Assembly: GCA_029261405.1 (NCBI GenBank)
Contig: JAJDBK010000068.1
Span: forward strand, 46,486-110,485
Direction of reading: 5' to 3'
DNA length: 64,000 nucleotides
DNA from: Nitrospinaceae bacterium
GTDB taxonomy: Bacteria; Nitrospinota_A; UBA7883; JAJDBK01
Positions within the stretch are counted from its first letter, which is position 1, and every line of letters begins with the position of its first letter. A model generated the notes under the pieces. It was not told the origin of the DNA, did not search any database, and saw only the letters and a list, made by a program, of their open reading frames with translations. The translations under genes and the position numbers were made by a program. Below are positions 35,263 to 44,876 of this stretch, one piece after another.

Positions 35263-36528
35263 TCAGCGTTTACTCGCGCCTGCGCGTGGCCTGCGTTGTT
35301 GAGACCTGAAACCGCCCCGTTTATGATAACCGCCCGCTCCCGGTTTCCCGTTTCGCATCCCTCCTTTGGGCGCTCTGGCCGCTATTTCGCAATGGAACGG
35401 GTGTTCCACATCAACAGGGAGGGGGATTCTTGTTACCCGCTCAATATTTCCCAGAAACGCCCGTTCATCGACATCACAAAATGAGATAGCGATTCCGGAA
35501 GCTCCGGCGCGAGCGGTACGTCCTATTCTGTGGACGTAACTTTCCGGCTCGTTAGGCATTTCAAAGTTGATAACATGCGATACCTCTTTGATATCTATTC
35601 CGCGTGACGCGACGTCGGTCGCCACAAGCACTCGCGCTCGGCCAGCGCTAAAATTCCTCAGAGCCTGCATTCTGGCGCCTTGCGATTTGTTGCCGTGGAT
35701 CGCTTCGGTCAGGACCTTATGTGAATTGAGCTTTTTAGCTATGTTGTTGGCTTTATGTTTTGTCCGGGTGAAAATGAGCGCCCGGTTGATCGCCGGATCC
35801 TCAAGCAATGAGAGCAACAGGGCTTCTTTATCGTTTCGCCCCACGAAGAACAGCTTCTGTTCCACCTTCTCTGCGGTGGTGGAGGTGGGATCGACTTTTA
35901 CCTCCACCGGATCCTTGAGCAGTTTGCTGGCAAGGTCCAGCGCTTCCCTCGGCATGGTGGCCGAGAAGAAGAGAGTCTGTTTTTTATCCGGGAGTTCGGA
36001 GATTATTTTTTTAACGTCGGTGATGAAACCCATATCGAGCATCCTGTCGGCTTCGTCGAGTGTGAAGACCTCAAGCCGGTCAAACCGGACCATACGTTGC
36101 CGCATGAGGTCGAGCAATCTGCCGGGTGTGGCGACCAGAATATCGATATTGCCGGAAAGAGCCCTGATTTGCGGTTGCAAGCTGACACCACCATAAACTG
36201 TTGTGTGCGATATCCTCAGGTGTCTGCCGTAGGTTCTTATGCTGTTACCGATCTGGTTTGCAAGCTCCCTTGTGGGAGTAAGAACAAGCGCTCGCGGCGC
36301 TCTTTTTTGGGCGAATATTCTTTCTGCGGCGAGGCGCTGAAGAATAGGAAGAACGAATGCCGCCGTTTTTCCCGTACCGGTTTGCGCGCTTCCAAGCAGG
36401 TCGCGACCCTGAAGCAGGTGCGGTATGGCCTGGCTCTGGATCGGAGTAGGTTTTTCATACTTTTCGGTGTGTAATGCGCGTAACAGAGGCTCGATAAGCC
36501 CCAGATCTTCAAATGTAGTACTGTTCAT
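35263..36528 (-). CDS. rhlE: DEAD-box RNA helicase (RhlE-type)
   Basis: An ATP-dependent RNA helicase of about 421 residues. Motifs in order: Q motif (YEKPTPIQSQAIP), Walker A AQTGTGKTAAF, PTRELANQI, TPGRLLD, DEAD variant LDEADRMLDMGF, SAT (FFSATMP), then the helicase C domain with TDVASRGIDI and HRIGRTARAG. The tail is basic and Gly/Arg-rich (KRGGFRSQQRRPRAGASKR), as in RhlE. The ATG at 36528 has CAGGA upstream; an in-frame TTG at 36543 lacks this. It has its own promoter and a leader hairpin. Confidence 0.93.
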   Translation of the reverse strand: MNSTTFEDLGLIEPLLRALHTEKYEKPTPIQSQAIPHLLQGRDLLGSAQTGTGKTAAFVLPILQRLAAERIFAQKRAPRALVLTPTRELANQIGNSIRTYGRHLRISHTTVYGGVSLQPQIRALSGNIDILVATPGRLLDLMRQRMVRFDRLEVFTLDEADRMLDMGFITDVKKIISELPDKKQTLFFSATMPREALDLASKLLKDPVEVKVDPTSTTAEKVEQKLFFVGRNDKEALLLSLLEDPAINRALIFTRTKHKANNIAKKLNSHKVLTEAIHGNKSQGARMQALRNFSAGRARVLVATDVASRGIDIKEVSHVINFEMPNEPESYVHRIGRTARAGASGIAISFCDVDERAFLGNIERVTRIPLPVDVEHPFHCEIAARAPKGGMRNGKPGAGGYHKRGGFRSQQRRPRAGASKR

Positions 36529-36552
36529 GAATTCCTGTATCAATAAATGTTT

Positions 36553-36567
36553 CGGGGTAACTCCCCG
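36553..36567 (-). promoter_or_regulatory. Hairpin in the rhlE leader
   Basis: CGGGG-TAACT-CCCCG is a perfect 5-base stem lying in the predicted rhlE mRNA leader, between promoter and ribosome site. It may influence mRNA stability or cold response, as known for some helicase leaders; this is inference. Confidence 0.4.
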
Positions 36568-36578
36568 GGTTAAATCTA

Positions 36579-36606
36579 TGTATAATATAGCGTTTCTTCA
36601 TGACAA
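36579..36606 (-). promoter_or_regulatory. Candidate promoter of rhlE
   Basis: On the minus strand TTGTCA (36601-36606) and TATACA (36579-36584) are 16 bases apart, about 50 bases upstream of the rhlE ATG. A TTGACA also occurs a few bases further upstream but at poor spacing. Confidence 0.5.
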
Positions 36607-37249
36607 TCGTGTCAACGAACCCGGATTTCAGGCTCTTGAAACCTGGAAACCAGGTTTTCAAATAAATAATTGTGACCTTTGGTTCATCAATAGAACCGCT
36701 TTGGCGTATCTGCCCGCCGGTATACATATCCGGCCGTCTGCCAAAATCTGGAAGGAAAATCTGAGGCTGGTTTAATACTTCAGTTTCAGTCAAAGTCCGG
36801 CGACTTCTTACAAGCCCGCAATTGTAACAGCTTTTCCATTTATTTCCTAATAACTAATTACATTTGAAAAAAACAGGGGGTTTGCTATCAGGGATTGTTA
36901 CCTGAATTATCCAGATTAAACGAAGGTCTGTCGCCGAATAGCGATTCGTCTTTGAGTGTGGCATAATATTCATACTGTACATTTCCGGCCCTTACCAAAC
37001 TTATTTTATTGATCATCGCTATGTCGCTCCTGAAAAGAGAACAACTCACGCTCACCAATATCACTTGCGAGTCACTATTGCGCGCTGAGAAGAAGGGGGG
37101 ACTGCGTTTTTTGCCAGCCAGCCCACCGTCAAACCGGTAGTTCTTGTAAATCTGATAAGCCGGATGATCTCATCCCCCGAATCAGAAAATTTATCATTTA
37201 AGATGGTCTGCGCTTATCCATAGATTAAAGGTTATGCCTGGGGGCGTTT

Positions 37250-37343
37250 TGTCCCGATGCGTCCGTTTTTCAATATGTGCGCATTCAGGACACAGGGTGT
37301 ACATCTGTCCTGTTGCGGGACAGAACGGAAGGGACAATTGTCC
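37250..37343. promoter_or_regulatory. Array of GGACA/TGTCC half-sites
   Basis: Six GGACA half-sites in both orientations: TGTCC at 37250, GGACA at 37288, TGTCC at 37306, GGACA at 37318, GGACA at 37332 and TGTCC at 37339. They build the perfect palindrome GGACAATTGTCC (37332-37343), CTGTCC-7-GGACAG (37305-37323) and AGGACA-13-TGTCCT (37287-37311). The array ends about 84 bases before the start of the secreted-protein gene, so it looks like an operator region. Confidence 0.55.
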
Positions 37344-37426
37344 TGTTTATTAATGGGTTGCATTTTGGTCGATTTTTTGCAACAATCTTCTGGAAAAATA
37401 GTGGCAACTACGTGAGGGCATTTTTC

Positions 37427-37753
37427 TTGAAAAAATTTACTATCTTCTCCCTGCTTCTTTCGCTGGTTATCTTTGCAACAGCTAACACCGGTTACGCCTC
37501 CAATGGCGGCATGACGGTGAAGGGGCATGTCGCGTGTTTCACGGAAGACTGGCTGGATGATATCCAGGCGCTGGCTTCCTACGAGGACGTGCCGGGAATG
37601 AAGAAATATCTTATTTCAAAGAAATGTACAGTAATGAAAGGCGGTCTGCGCGTAAAAGTTACCGATGGCCCCGGATTTTTCGGCTCCACAGCCGGTTTTG
37701 AGTATTACGGAATCAAACTCTGGACCGATATACACGGCATCGAATACGACTGA
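37427..37753 (+). CDS. Small secreted protein of unknown function
   Basis: 108 residues from a TTG start (MKKFTIFSLLLSLVIFATAN...GYAS), which gives a clean signal peptide and has GAGGG 8 bases upstream. A longer frame reaches back to 37277 but crosses the half-site array. The mature part (about 83 residues) has two Cys (ACFTED, KKCTVM) and a domain like other small periplasmic proteins: a helix, a strand pair with GGLRVKVTDG, and a final KLWTDIHG. I do not know its function. A terminator follows. Confidence 0.65.
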   Translation: MKKFTIFSLLLSLVIFATANTGYASNGGMTVKGHVACFTEDWLDDIQALASYEDVPGMKKYLISKKCTVMKGGLRVKVTDGPGFFGSTAGFEYYGIKLWTDIHGIEYD

Positions 37754-37773
37754 TAGCCATAACGTTTAGATTC

Positions 37774-37806
37774 AAGCGTTCCCAGCTTCGGCGGGGGCGC
37801 TTTTTT
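37774..37806 (+). terminator. Intrinsic terminator after the secreted-protein gene
   Basis: AAGCGTTCCC (37774-37783) pairs with GGGGGCGCTT with two G-U pairs and is followed by TTTTTT. It lies 20 bases after the stop codon, between convergent genes (secA ends at 37832 on the other strand). Confidence 0.8.
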
Positions 37807-37831
37807 CATTTAATTTCCGTTATAGCGTCTG

Positions 37832-40528
37832 TCAGTTATTTTTTTCGGCTATGGCGCCGTGACATTTCTTGTATTTTTTGCCACTACCGCAAGGACATGG
37901 TTCGTTCCGCCCGACTTTTCTCGTCTCGCGTTTGACGGTTTTCTTCTCCGGCGCGTCTCCACCGTGGGACTCCACCATTTTCTGCCGCGCCTGTTCTCTT
38001 TTCGCCAGATAGCGTTCATGCAGGCGGGCCTCCTCCGGGTTTTCTATTTTGACGTGGTAGAGGCTGGAGATCGCCGATTCCCTTATCCTGTGCATCATGG
38101 TGTTAAAAAGGTCCATCCCCTCCCGTTTATATTCGTGTAGCGGGTTTTTCTGGGCGTAACCTCTCAAGCCGACCCCCTCCTTCAGGTGGTCCATGGTGAG
38201 CAGGTGGTCTTTCCAGGCGCTGTCCACGATATTTAGGGTTATATATTTCTCTATTTCATTCCATTGCTCTTCGCCGACGCTGGTTCGTTTCTCCTCAATC
38301 CGGGCGATTACCGTATCGCGAAGTTTCTGGAACAACGGCTCGAAGGTGACCGATTCAAAATCGAACCTGGTCCCGTCGATATCGATATTCTTCTCTTCGT
38401 CCACCTTCACCTCGATACCGAAATGACGATCCACCGAGTCTTTGAGCGCGGTAACATCCCACTCCTCCGGTGTTTCGTTCTCGGGAGTTGAAAGTTCCAT
38501 ATCCTCTTCTAAAGTCTGGGCCGCCATGTCGAGGATCGTCTCGTGCTGATCGTCTCCAGCGAAGATAAGTTGCCGCTGTTCGTAGATCACCGTCCGCTGG
38601 TTGTTCATCACGTCATCATATTCGAGGAGATGTTTACGCATGTCGTAGTTATGCCCTTCGACCTTCTTCTGGGCGTTCTCGATAGCTTTGGTGACCATCT
38701 TCGCTTCGATCGGCTCACCCTCTTCCATGCCGAGCTTGTCCATCAGGGAGGTCAGCTTGTCGGAGCCGAAGATGCGGAGCAGGTCGTCTTCGAGGGAAAG
38801 GAAAAATCGGGAGGAGCCGGGATCACCCTGCCGACCGGAGCGTCCGCGCAACTGGTTGTCTATCCTTCTCGACTCGTGCCTTTCGGTTCCGATGATATGA
38901 AGGCCACCGGCTGTAAGTGTCTCTTCCCGCTCGTTAGCGCACCTTATTTTCAGCTCATTTAACCGCTCTTCGTAATCGTCATCGTCCACCATCGCTCCGC
39001 TGGCTTTGAGCATCATCTCGGCGTTGCCCCCCAACACGATATCGGTTCCACGACCAGCCATGTTGGTGGCGATGGTAACCGATCCGGCCCTGCCCGCCTG
39101 GGCTACGATCTCGGCTTCCCGCTCATGCTGTTTTGCGTTGAGCACGTTATGTTTCACCCCCCGGCGTTTGAGCATGGCGGATATTTTTTCCGATTTTTCT
39201 ATGGAGACGGTTCCCACGAGGGTCGGCTGGCCCGATTTGTGGCATCGCTCAATCTCGTCAACTATCGCCTGGTATTTTTCCCTCCCGGTCATGTAGATCT
39301 GATCGATAAAATCGAGCCTCGCCATATCCACATTGGTGGGGATCACCAGAACATCGAGGTTGTATATGTTGGCGAACTCAGCCGCTTCCGTATCGGCTGT
39401 GCCTGTCATTCCGGAGAGTTTGTTATATATGCGGAAATAGTTCTGGAACGTGATGGTCGCCAGGGTCTGGTTTTCATTCTCGATCTTGACCCCCTCTTTG
39501 GCCTCCACAGCCTGATGCAGTCCGTCCGACCAGCGTCTTCCCGGCATTAACCTTCCGGTAAACTCATCGACTATGACAACCTGGTCATCCTTTATCATGT
39601 AATCGACATCGAGTTTGAAAAGCAGGTGGGCTTTCAAGGCGCAGTGAACGTGGTGAAGCGTGTCGATCTCTGTAGCGTCGTATAGATTATCTATTCCCAG
39701 TTCCTTCTCAGCCAGGCCAATTCCATCTTCGGTCAGGCTGGCCGATTTCGCCTTTTCATCAATCGTGTAGTTACCCTCATCCGATATCAGTTTCGGGATC
39801 AGCTTGTTGATGGTGTAATATTTTTCGGTGGAGCTTTCCGCTGGCCCGGAGATGATAAGGGGGGTTCGCGCTTCGTCAATCAGGATCGAATCGACCTCAT
39901 CGACTATGGCGTAATTAAGCTCCCGCTGAACGAGCTGTTCGAGGGAGAGTTTCATGTTGTCCCGGAGGTAGTCGAATCCGAGTTCGTTATTGGTGGCGTA
40001 GGTAATGTCGCAGTTATAGGCCCACTGTCGCTCTTCGTCGTTAAGTCCGTGCTGGACCACACCGACTTCCATACCGAGGTAGCGGTAGATCGCGCCCATC
40101 CACTCCGAATCCCTGCGGGCAAGGTAGTCATTGACCGTTACGACATGCACACCTTTTCCGGCAAGAGCGTTCAAATAGACAGGAAGGGTCGCCATCAAGG
40201 TTTTTCCTTCACCTGTCTTCATCTCGGCGATCCGCCCCTGATGAAGGGCGACGCCTCCTACCAACTGAACGTCGAAATGACGCATTCCAAGGGTCCGCCT
40301 GCTTGCTTCGCGCACTACGGCGAAAGCCTCCGGCAGGATCTCATCCAACGTTGCGCCATCTTCGAGTTTCTGACGGAAATAACCGGTCTTCGCTTTCAGG
40401 TCACTTTCGGAAAGAGCCTCAATCTCTGGCTCCAGCCCGTTGATCGCTTCAATATAAGTCTTCTCTATTCTCTTAAGCTCACGATCATTGGAGGAGCCGA
40501 ACACCTTCTTTACTATCGAACCTAACAT
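37832..40528 (-). CDS. secA: Preprotein translocase ATPase SecA
   Basis: SecA drives protein export through SecYEG. The 898-residue length is normal. It has Walker [30 protein letters not shown], a [19 protein letters not shown] box, [32 protein letters not shown] and the C-terminal zinc finger [16 protein letters not shown] that binds SecB/ribosomes. It has its own promoter just upstream and lies after the six-gene operon on the same strand. Confidence 0.98.
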   Translation of the reverse strand: MLGSIVKKVFGSSNDRELKRIEKTYIEAINGLEPEIEALSESDLKAKTGYFRQKLEDGATLDEILPEAFAVVREASRRTLGMRHFDVQLVGGVALHQGRIAEMKTGEGKTLMATLPVYLNALAGKGVHVVTVNDYLARRDSEWMGAIYRYLGMEVGVVQHGLNDEERQWAYNCDITYATNNELGFDYLRDNMKLSLEQLVQRELNYAIVDEVDSILIDEARTPLIISGPAESSTEKYYTINKLIPKLISDEGNYTIDEKAKSASLTEDGIGLAEKELGIDNLYDATEIDTLHHVHCALKAHLLFKLDVDYMIKDDQVVIVDEFTGRLMPGRRWSDGLHQAVEAKEGVKIENENQTLATITFQNYFRIYNKLSGMTGTADTEAAEFANIYNLDVLVIPTNVDMARLDFIDQIYMTGREKYQAIVDEIERCHKSGQPTLVGTVSIEKSEKISAMLKRRGVKHNVLNAKQHEREAEIVAQAGRAGSVTIATNMAGRGTDIVLGGNAEMMLKASGAMVDDDDYEERLNELKIRCANEREETLTAGGLHIIGTERHESRRIDNQLRGRSGRQGDPGSSRFFLSLEDDLLRIFGSDKLTSLMDKLGMEEGEPIEAKMVTKAIENAQKKVEGHNYDMRKHLLEYDDVMNNQRTVIYEQRQLIFAGDDQHETILDMAAQTLEEDMELSTPENETPEEWDVTALKDSVDRHFGIEVKVDEEKNIDIDGTRFDFESVTFEPLFQKLRDTVIARIEEKRTSVGEEQWNEIEKYITLNIVDSAWKDHLLTMDHLKEGVGLRGYAQKNPLHEYKREGMDLFNTMMHRIRESAISSLYHVKIENPEEARLHERYLAKREQARQKMVESHGGDAPEKKTVKRETRKVGRNEPCPCGSGKKYKKCHGAIAEKNN

Positions 40529-40572
40529 CTATCTTGAGTTCCTATCGGGGACTATAAATCTTGATTGGTGAC

Positions 40573-40601
40573 ATTATCTTGTTTTAGTGGCCTTTATTCA
40601 A
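40573..40601 (-). promoter_or_regulatory. Candidate promoter of secA
   Basis: On the minus strand TTGAAT (40596-40601) and GATAAT (40573-40578) are 17 bases apart, 44 bases upstream of the secA ATG. This supports separate transcription of secA from the operon before it. Confidence 0.6.
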
Positions 40602-40609
40602 CGGTTGTT

Positions 40610-41740
40610 TCATCGTTTCATGGCGCGTATGGCGGTTTCGACGACATACTCCAGACGATCCTCCATGCCGATCCAGATCGGCAGACGCACAATCTGGTCG
40701 GCCACACGAGAGGTTACCGGAAGTTTACCCGAAGACCTGCCGAACCGTTTACCGCCCGGTGAGCTGTGCAGGGGGATATAGTGAAACGACGCGTCAATAC
40801 CAGCCGAATGCAAGGTTTGCATGAATCTGGTTCTCGTATCGGTGTCGGGGGCCAGGAGGTAATATATGTGCGCGTTCTGGTCACACTCATCGGGAATAAC
40901 CGGTGTTGAAAAACCGTATTCCGGCGCCACATTTTTAAACGCTTTGTCGTAACAGCTCCAGATATTAAACCGCCGCCGCGTAATTTCTTCCGCCTCTTCG
41001 AGTTGGGAGAGAAGCGCGGCGGCCAGAATATCGCTCGGCAGACAAGAGGAACCGAGGTCACGCCAGGTATATTTTTCGATCTTCTTCCGGTAGAAATCGC
41101 GACGATCGGTCCCCTTCTCCCAGAAAATCTCCGCTCTTTCGGCAAGTTCCGGGTCGTTGAGCAACAGCGCCCCCCCCTCACCGCAGATGATATTCTTGCT
41201 TTCGTGAAACGAGAGGGTACCCATCCGGCCAATGGCGCCTAACGCCTGGCCTTTGTAATTTGCCATCACCCCCTGGGCGGCGTCTTCGATCATCGTCAGC
41301 CGGTTCATGGCGGCTATGCCGGTAATGGCATCCATATCGCACGCCACACCCGCATAATGGACCGGGACAATCGCTTTAGTTTTAGGGGTAATAGCTTCTT
41401 CTACAAGGGTTTCATCGATATTGAGCGTATCGGACCTCACATCCACGAAGACCGGAACAGCGCCCCGCAGTACAAACGCATTGGCTGTGGTAACAAAGGT
41501 GAAAGAGGGCATTATCACCTCGTCCCCCGGCCCCACACCCGCCAGAACCGCTGTCATTTCAAGGGCGGTAGTGCACGATGTGGTCAAGAGCGCCTTGTGA
41601 CAACCGGTCTTCTTTTCGATCCATTCGTGACATTTTTTTGTGAAAGGGCCATCTCCCGAAAGGTGCCCGGCTGAATGAGCTTCTTTTATATATTCAAGCT
41701 CCCGCTCACTCATATAGGGTACGTTAAAAGGTATTTTCAT
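40610..41740 (-). CDS. DegT/DnrJ/EryC1 sugar aminotransferase (WecE-like)
   Basis: A PLP-dependent transaminase that aminates keto-sugars, 376 residues. Family segments: IPFNVPYMSERELEYI at the start, TTSCTTALEMTAVLAG, GPGDEVIMPSFTFVTTANAF, DAAQG, and SFHESKNIICGEGGALL with the PLP lysine. The start resembles WecE (dTDP-4-amino-4,6-dideoxygalactose transaminase), but the sugar cannot be fixed. It is the last gene of the six-gene minus-strand operon and overlaps the epimerase stop by one base. Confidence 0.88.
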   Translation of the reverse strand: MKIPFNVPYMSERELEYIKEAHSAGHLSGDGPFTKKCHEWIEKKTGCHKALLTTSCTTALEMTAVLAGVGPGDEVIMPSFTFVTTANAFVLRGAVPVFVDVRSDTLNIDETLVEEAITPKTKAIVPVHYAGVACDMDAITGIAAMNRLTMIEDAAQGVMANYKGQALGAIGRMGTLSFHESKNIICGEGGALLLNDPELAERAEIFWEKGTDRRDFYRKKIEKYTWRDLGSSCLPSDILAAALLSQLEEAEEITRRRFNIWSCYDKAFKNVAPEYGFSTPVIPDECDQNAHIYYLLAPDTDTRTRFMQTLHSAGIDASFHYIPLHSSPGGKRFGRSSGKLPVTSRVADQIVRLPIWIGMEDRLEYVVETAIRAMKR

Positions 41741-42795
41741 TATTTCTTTTCAGGAGGAAAGAGGGCCGCCAACGTCCGTTTTGCGCCTTCTTCAAGGTTG
41801 ACCATAGGGTTGTAGCCCAGCTCTTCTTTGGCGCGGTCGATGGCAAAGGCGCGGTTTTTGATAAAAAAATCGACTCTTCGCCTATACAGGGGTGGTTCGA
41901 TACCGAAGGGGGCGCAGATAACTTCGCATACGAGAGCTACCGACATAACCAGCGGATAGGGGATATGGAACCTCGAAAGTTTTACACCAGCGGCCTTTGC
42001 TATGATCGCCGCCCATTCGTTGAGGGTAACGCACCTGTCACCGCCGAGGATATAGATACGGCCAGCGGCCTTTTTCGAGTTCAGGGCCAGAATCATGCCT
42101 TCCACAAGGTCGTCGATATATACGGGATGAGCGAGAGTGGCGCCGGTACCGATCATCCTGAACCTGCCTGTGGCAATGTGCCGGAAGAGTTTGGCAAGCC
42201 GGGTGTCGCCGGGGCCGTAGACCATGGCTGGACGGACTACGGTAACCTCCAGTTTCTCCTTGCCATTGTAGGAGAGGGCCAGTTTCTCACCTTCGGCTTT
42301 ACTGAGCTGATATTCGTCTTTTGCGTTTAGCGGGGTCTCTTCGTCAGCGGGTCGATTTCCTATATCACCCAGAACTCCGATGGTGGAGCATTGCACAAAA
42401 CGGCGAACACCGCGCCGAAGAGCCGCATCGAGCAGATTCTCCACCGCCTCGACATGAACGCGCCGAAACTCTGATACGTCCACCCCCTTTTTGCTCACCA
42501 CCGCGGCGAGGTTAAACAGACCAACCGCTCCGTCGAGAACCCAGTCGGCGACTTCCGGGTCACAGATATCGCCCGTGTATATCTGCGCGTTGATGGAACG
42601 GAAAAAGGGGTCCTCACGGTCACTTCTTACCAGTACCCGTACTTTATAACCCCGGTCGGTCAAGGTCTGGCACAATCTCTTTCCAACAAAACCTGTGGCG
42701 CCTGTCACCACCACCCATGCGGGTTTCGCTTTCTCAGCCTTTTGCAGACTCTCCGTGGCTGTAAGCGGCTCTTTTATCTGGCAGGAATCACTCAT
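41740..42795 (-). CDS. NAD-dependent epimerase/dehydratase
   Basis: A 351-residue extended-SDR enzyme. The N-terminal NAD motif is VTGATGFVGKRLCQTL (about residue 33), with DICD, FNLAAVV, the catalytic region YQLSKAEGEKL (YxxxK) and VVRPAMVYGPGD. It resembles NDP-sugar epimerases/dehydratases and 3-beta-HSD-like enzymes. An extra about 28 residues precede the Rossmann fold. It overlaps the radical SAM gene by 4 bases and the aminotransferase by 1, so the three are translationally coupled. Confidence 0.85.
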   Translation of the reverse strand: MSDSCQIKEPLTATESLQKAEKAKPAWVVVTGATGFVGKRLCQTLTDRGYKVRVLVRSDREDPFFRSINAQIYTGDICDPEVADWVLDGAVGLFNLAAVVSKKGVDVSEFRRVHVEAVENLLDAALRRGVRRFVQCSTIGVLGDIGNRPADEETPLNAKDEYQLSKAEGEKLALSYNGKEKLEVTVVRPAMVYGPGDTRLAKLFRHIATGRFRMIGTGATLAHPVYIDDLVEGMILALNSKKAAGRIYILGGDRCVTLNEWAAIIAKAAGVKLSRFHIPYPLVMSVALVCEVICAPFGIEPPLYRRRVDFFIKNRAFAIDRAKEELGYNPMVNLEEGAKRTLAALFPPEKK

Positions 42796-43778
42796 TTGAC
42801 CAGCAGGTTGTCTTTAAGGAAAGTTGAAAGATAATTAACAGGAACCCCCATGAAAGTTTTTCTGTTGAGCATGTCGCATGTGTCACACGGGGAAAGCCCA
42901 TCGACATTTCTCTCTTTCATGCGTCTGCGAAGAGAGCGCATCTGATCCCCGTTCCAGATATCGGCTATCGGCTGATCGTTGGCGTTGCCGAGAGTCAGTT
43001 TGCCGAAAAAATCCTGGGGGCACGGGACCACTGTGCCATCGAAAAATATCGTGGTCGAATACCATAAAAAGGTGCATGGCGAGAAGGGTTTTCCGCCTAC
43101 TCCGCATCCGAACTCGGCAAAATCCCCGGCCCAGTTGTGGGGTGTGCGAACCACAAACCGGTCGAGGGGCAAATCGTTAAACCTTTGTTTAAAAGTTTCA
43201 CGACGCTCCTCTTTCCGATCCTCCTCTTCCCCTATCTCCATCACCTGCACTATTGAAAACGGACCGGTCCCCTTCTCTTTTTTTATCTGAAGAAACCGGA
43301 CGATATTTTCGAGTGTAACCTCAAACGCGCCCCCCACCCGGTTCGACTCGTAGACCGGTTTGACGTAACCATCGACCGAAAAGGAGATATAACTCAAACC
43401 AGCGTCGATGATGGCCCGCGCTCGCTCTTCTGTCATGAGTCCGGCGTTGGTATGTAACCTCGTAGTCATGCCCCTTGATGAACAATACTCGATCATCTCC
43501 GGCAGTTTCGGATGGATCAGCGATTCGCCTCGATGGAAAAGGTTTACGTCTTTTAGCGAACCTTCAAGCTGGTCGATGACGTTTGTAAATAGCTCCATCT
43601 TCATCAGACCTTTTGCAAAAGGCTGGTCCATGCCGTGGGGGCAATAACCGCAACTGAAGTTGCACGATGGTGTCGGTTCTATCCAGATTCTGGTGGGTAG
43701 GGATTTGACGATTTCAGCCCGCCTTGTGTAGGAGAGATAGACTTTCGCCAGGTTAGCGACGTGGGATAACCTGTTCAT
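42792..43778 (-). CDS. Radical SAM/SPASM-like protein
   Basis: A 328-residue radical SAM protein. The cluster motif is CNFSCGYCPHG (CxxxCxxC) near residue 39. SAM-binding strands follow (LIHPKLPEMIEYC, ISFSVDGY). The C-terminal part has CGVG, FSPCTFLWYST, VPCPQDFFG and SPCDTCDML, Cys that could hold an auxiliary Fe-S cluster as in SPASM domains. The substrate is unknown; there is no precursor-peptide gene nearby. It is 1 base after the other radical SAM gene and overlaps the epimerase. Confidence 0.85.
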   Translation of the reverse strand: MNRLSHVANLAKVYLSYTRRAEIVKSLPTRIWIEPTPSCNFSCGYCPHGMDQPFAKGLMKMELFTNVIDQLEGSLKDVNLFHRGESLIHPKLPEMIEYCSSRGMTTRLHTNAGLMTEERARAIIDAGLSYISFSVDGYVKPVYESNRVGGAFEVTLENIVRFLQIKKEKGTGPFSIVQVMEIGEEEDRKEERRETFKQRFNDLPLDRFVVRTPHNWAGDFAEFGCGVGGKPFSPCTFLWYSTTIFFDGTVVPCPQDFFGKLTLGNANDQPIADIWNGDQMRSLRRRMKERNVDGLSPCDTCDMLNRKTFMGVPVNYLSTFLKDNLLVK

Positions 43779-43779
43779 G

Positions 43780-44859
43780 TCAGATTTTTTTCAGGATATG
43801 AGCGATGGTTTTCGGACGGAGCAGTTTGAACGCTTTTAACGGCGAGAGATAACTCAAATACTGGTTGAGCGGGCTGATGCAGGTTATCCAGCAGATAGGA
43901 TGTTTCCCATCCTTTATATCGCACCGGTTCCGTGTGGCCTCTTTCGACCACCATATATCCTCAAAACTTCGTTCCCGCAAGTTGCCGAGCTTGCAAAAGG
44001 CGACAGGACAGGCGTAAAGATCGCCATTCGGGTGTATCTGCGCAGATGTATAACCAGCCACACATCTATATTTATATAGCTGGTCTTTATCGTCGAGATA
44101 GGTTGTGAACTCGTCAAAATAATCTGACTGATGCGGCAGGAGTTCAGCGTAATTTTTCGTAAGCTCCCTTATCTGGCTTTTGAGTAGCGCAACCTGATCG
44201 CGTGTTATGGTCAGATCCTCTTCCGGCGCGTATTTGTCGAAAGTGTTTGTCATCTCCACCGTCATGCCATCCATTCCGTTATCCCGCGCCAGACGGGCGA
44301 TGCCGGTAAGCTGGCCGACGTTATGCCGGTTGATGGTGGTGTTGAAAAATATCTTCAAACCGGGATGCGCGGCTCTCAGGTTGGCGACGCTGGTAAAGAT
44401 ATTGTCGAACGCTCCCGGGACACCGCGTATGAAATCGTGGGTGGCGCTGTTGTGTCCATCGAGGGAGATGTAGAGAAAATCGAGACCGGCAGTCGCTATA
44501 CGCCCGGCAAGATCCTTGTTGATAAAAAATGCGTTTGAGTTGCCGCCAACTTTCATGCCGAGCGATTTTGCGTGGGTGATGAGATCGTAAACGGTTTTCT
44601 GAAGGAACATCTCTCCACCGGAAAACGAAACATGGCGAACGCCGTTGTGTGACAGGTCATCCAGGATAGCTTTCTGCTCATCGAAAGTGAGGGTGTTCTC
44701 CCTGATCTCGGAGAGGGGTGTCTCCCATATATGGCAGTGACGGCATTTCAAGTTGCAGTGGTAGGTAAGTTCCCACTGGACCTTCATCGGTCCGCAGATC
44801 GGCTCATAACCGCCGAGCTTGAACTTTGCGACATTCAGAACGTTTAGCAATAGCGACAT
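43780..44859 (-). CDS. Radical SAM/SPASM-domain protein
   Basis: A 359-residue radical SAM enzyme with CNLKCRHCHIW near residue 34, SFSGGEMFLQ (GGE motif), YISLDGHN and a C-terminal SPASM-type Cys set: YRCVAGYTSAQIHPNGDLYACPVAFCKLGNL, then RNRCDIK and ICWITC (given here in parts: CVAG, ACPVAFC, NRCD, CWITC). The tail is basic and hydrophobic (SPLKAFKLLRPKTIAHILKK), which suggests membrane contact. It differs clearly from its neighbour, so the two are not a recent duplication. Confidence 0.87.
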   Translation of the reverse strand: MSLLLNVLNVAKFKLGGYEPICGPMKVQWELTYHCNLKCRHCHIWETPLSEIRENTLTFDEQKAILDDLSHNGVRHVSFSGGEMFLQKTVYDLITHAKSLGMKVGGNSNAFFINKDLAGRIATAGLDFLYISLDGHNSATHDFIRGVPGAFDNIFTSVANLRAAHPGLKIFFNTTINRHNVGQLTGIARLARDNGMDGMTVEMTNTFDKYAPEEDLTITRDQVALLKSQIRELTKNYAELLPHQSDYFDEFTTYLDDKDQLYKYRCVAGYTSAQIHPNGDLYACPVAFCKLGNLRERSFEDIWWSKEATRNRCDIKDGKHPICWITCISPLNQYLSYLSPLKAFKLLRPKTIAHILKKI

Positions 44860-44876
44860 AAAAAAAGGGACCGGTA

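Larger units (their letters stand above)
36529..37426. other. About 900-base region between rhlE and the secreted-protein gene
   Basis: I find no convincing coding sequence. The region contains the rhlE leader and promoter, an imperfect inverted repeat TTGAAACCTGG-AAA-CCAGGTTTTCAA (36638-36663), a long featureless AT-rich part (about 36680-37200) and the GGACA half-site array. Open frames across it lack ribosome sites or family resemblance. Confidence 0.55.

Noticed and set aside
36509..36793. 94-codon minus-strand frame upstream of rhlE
   Set aside because: It overlaps the rhlE promoter and start, lacks a ribosome site and has no recognisable features.
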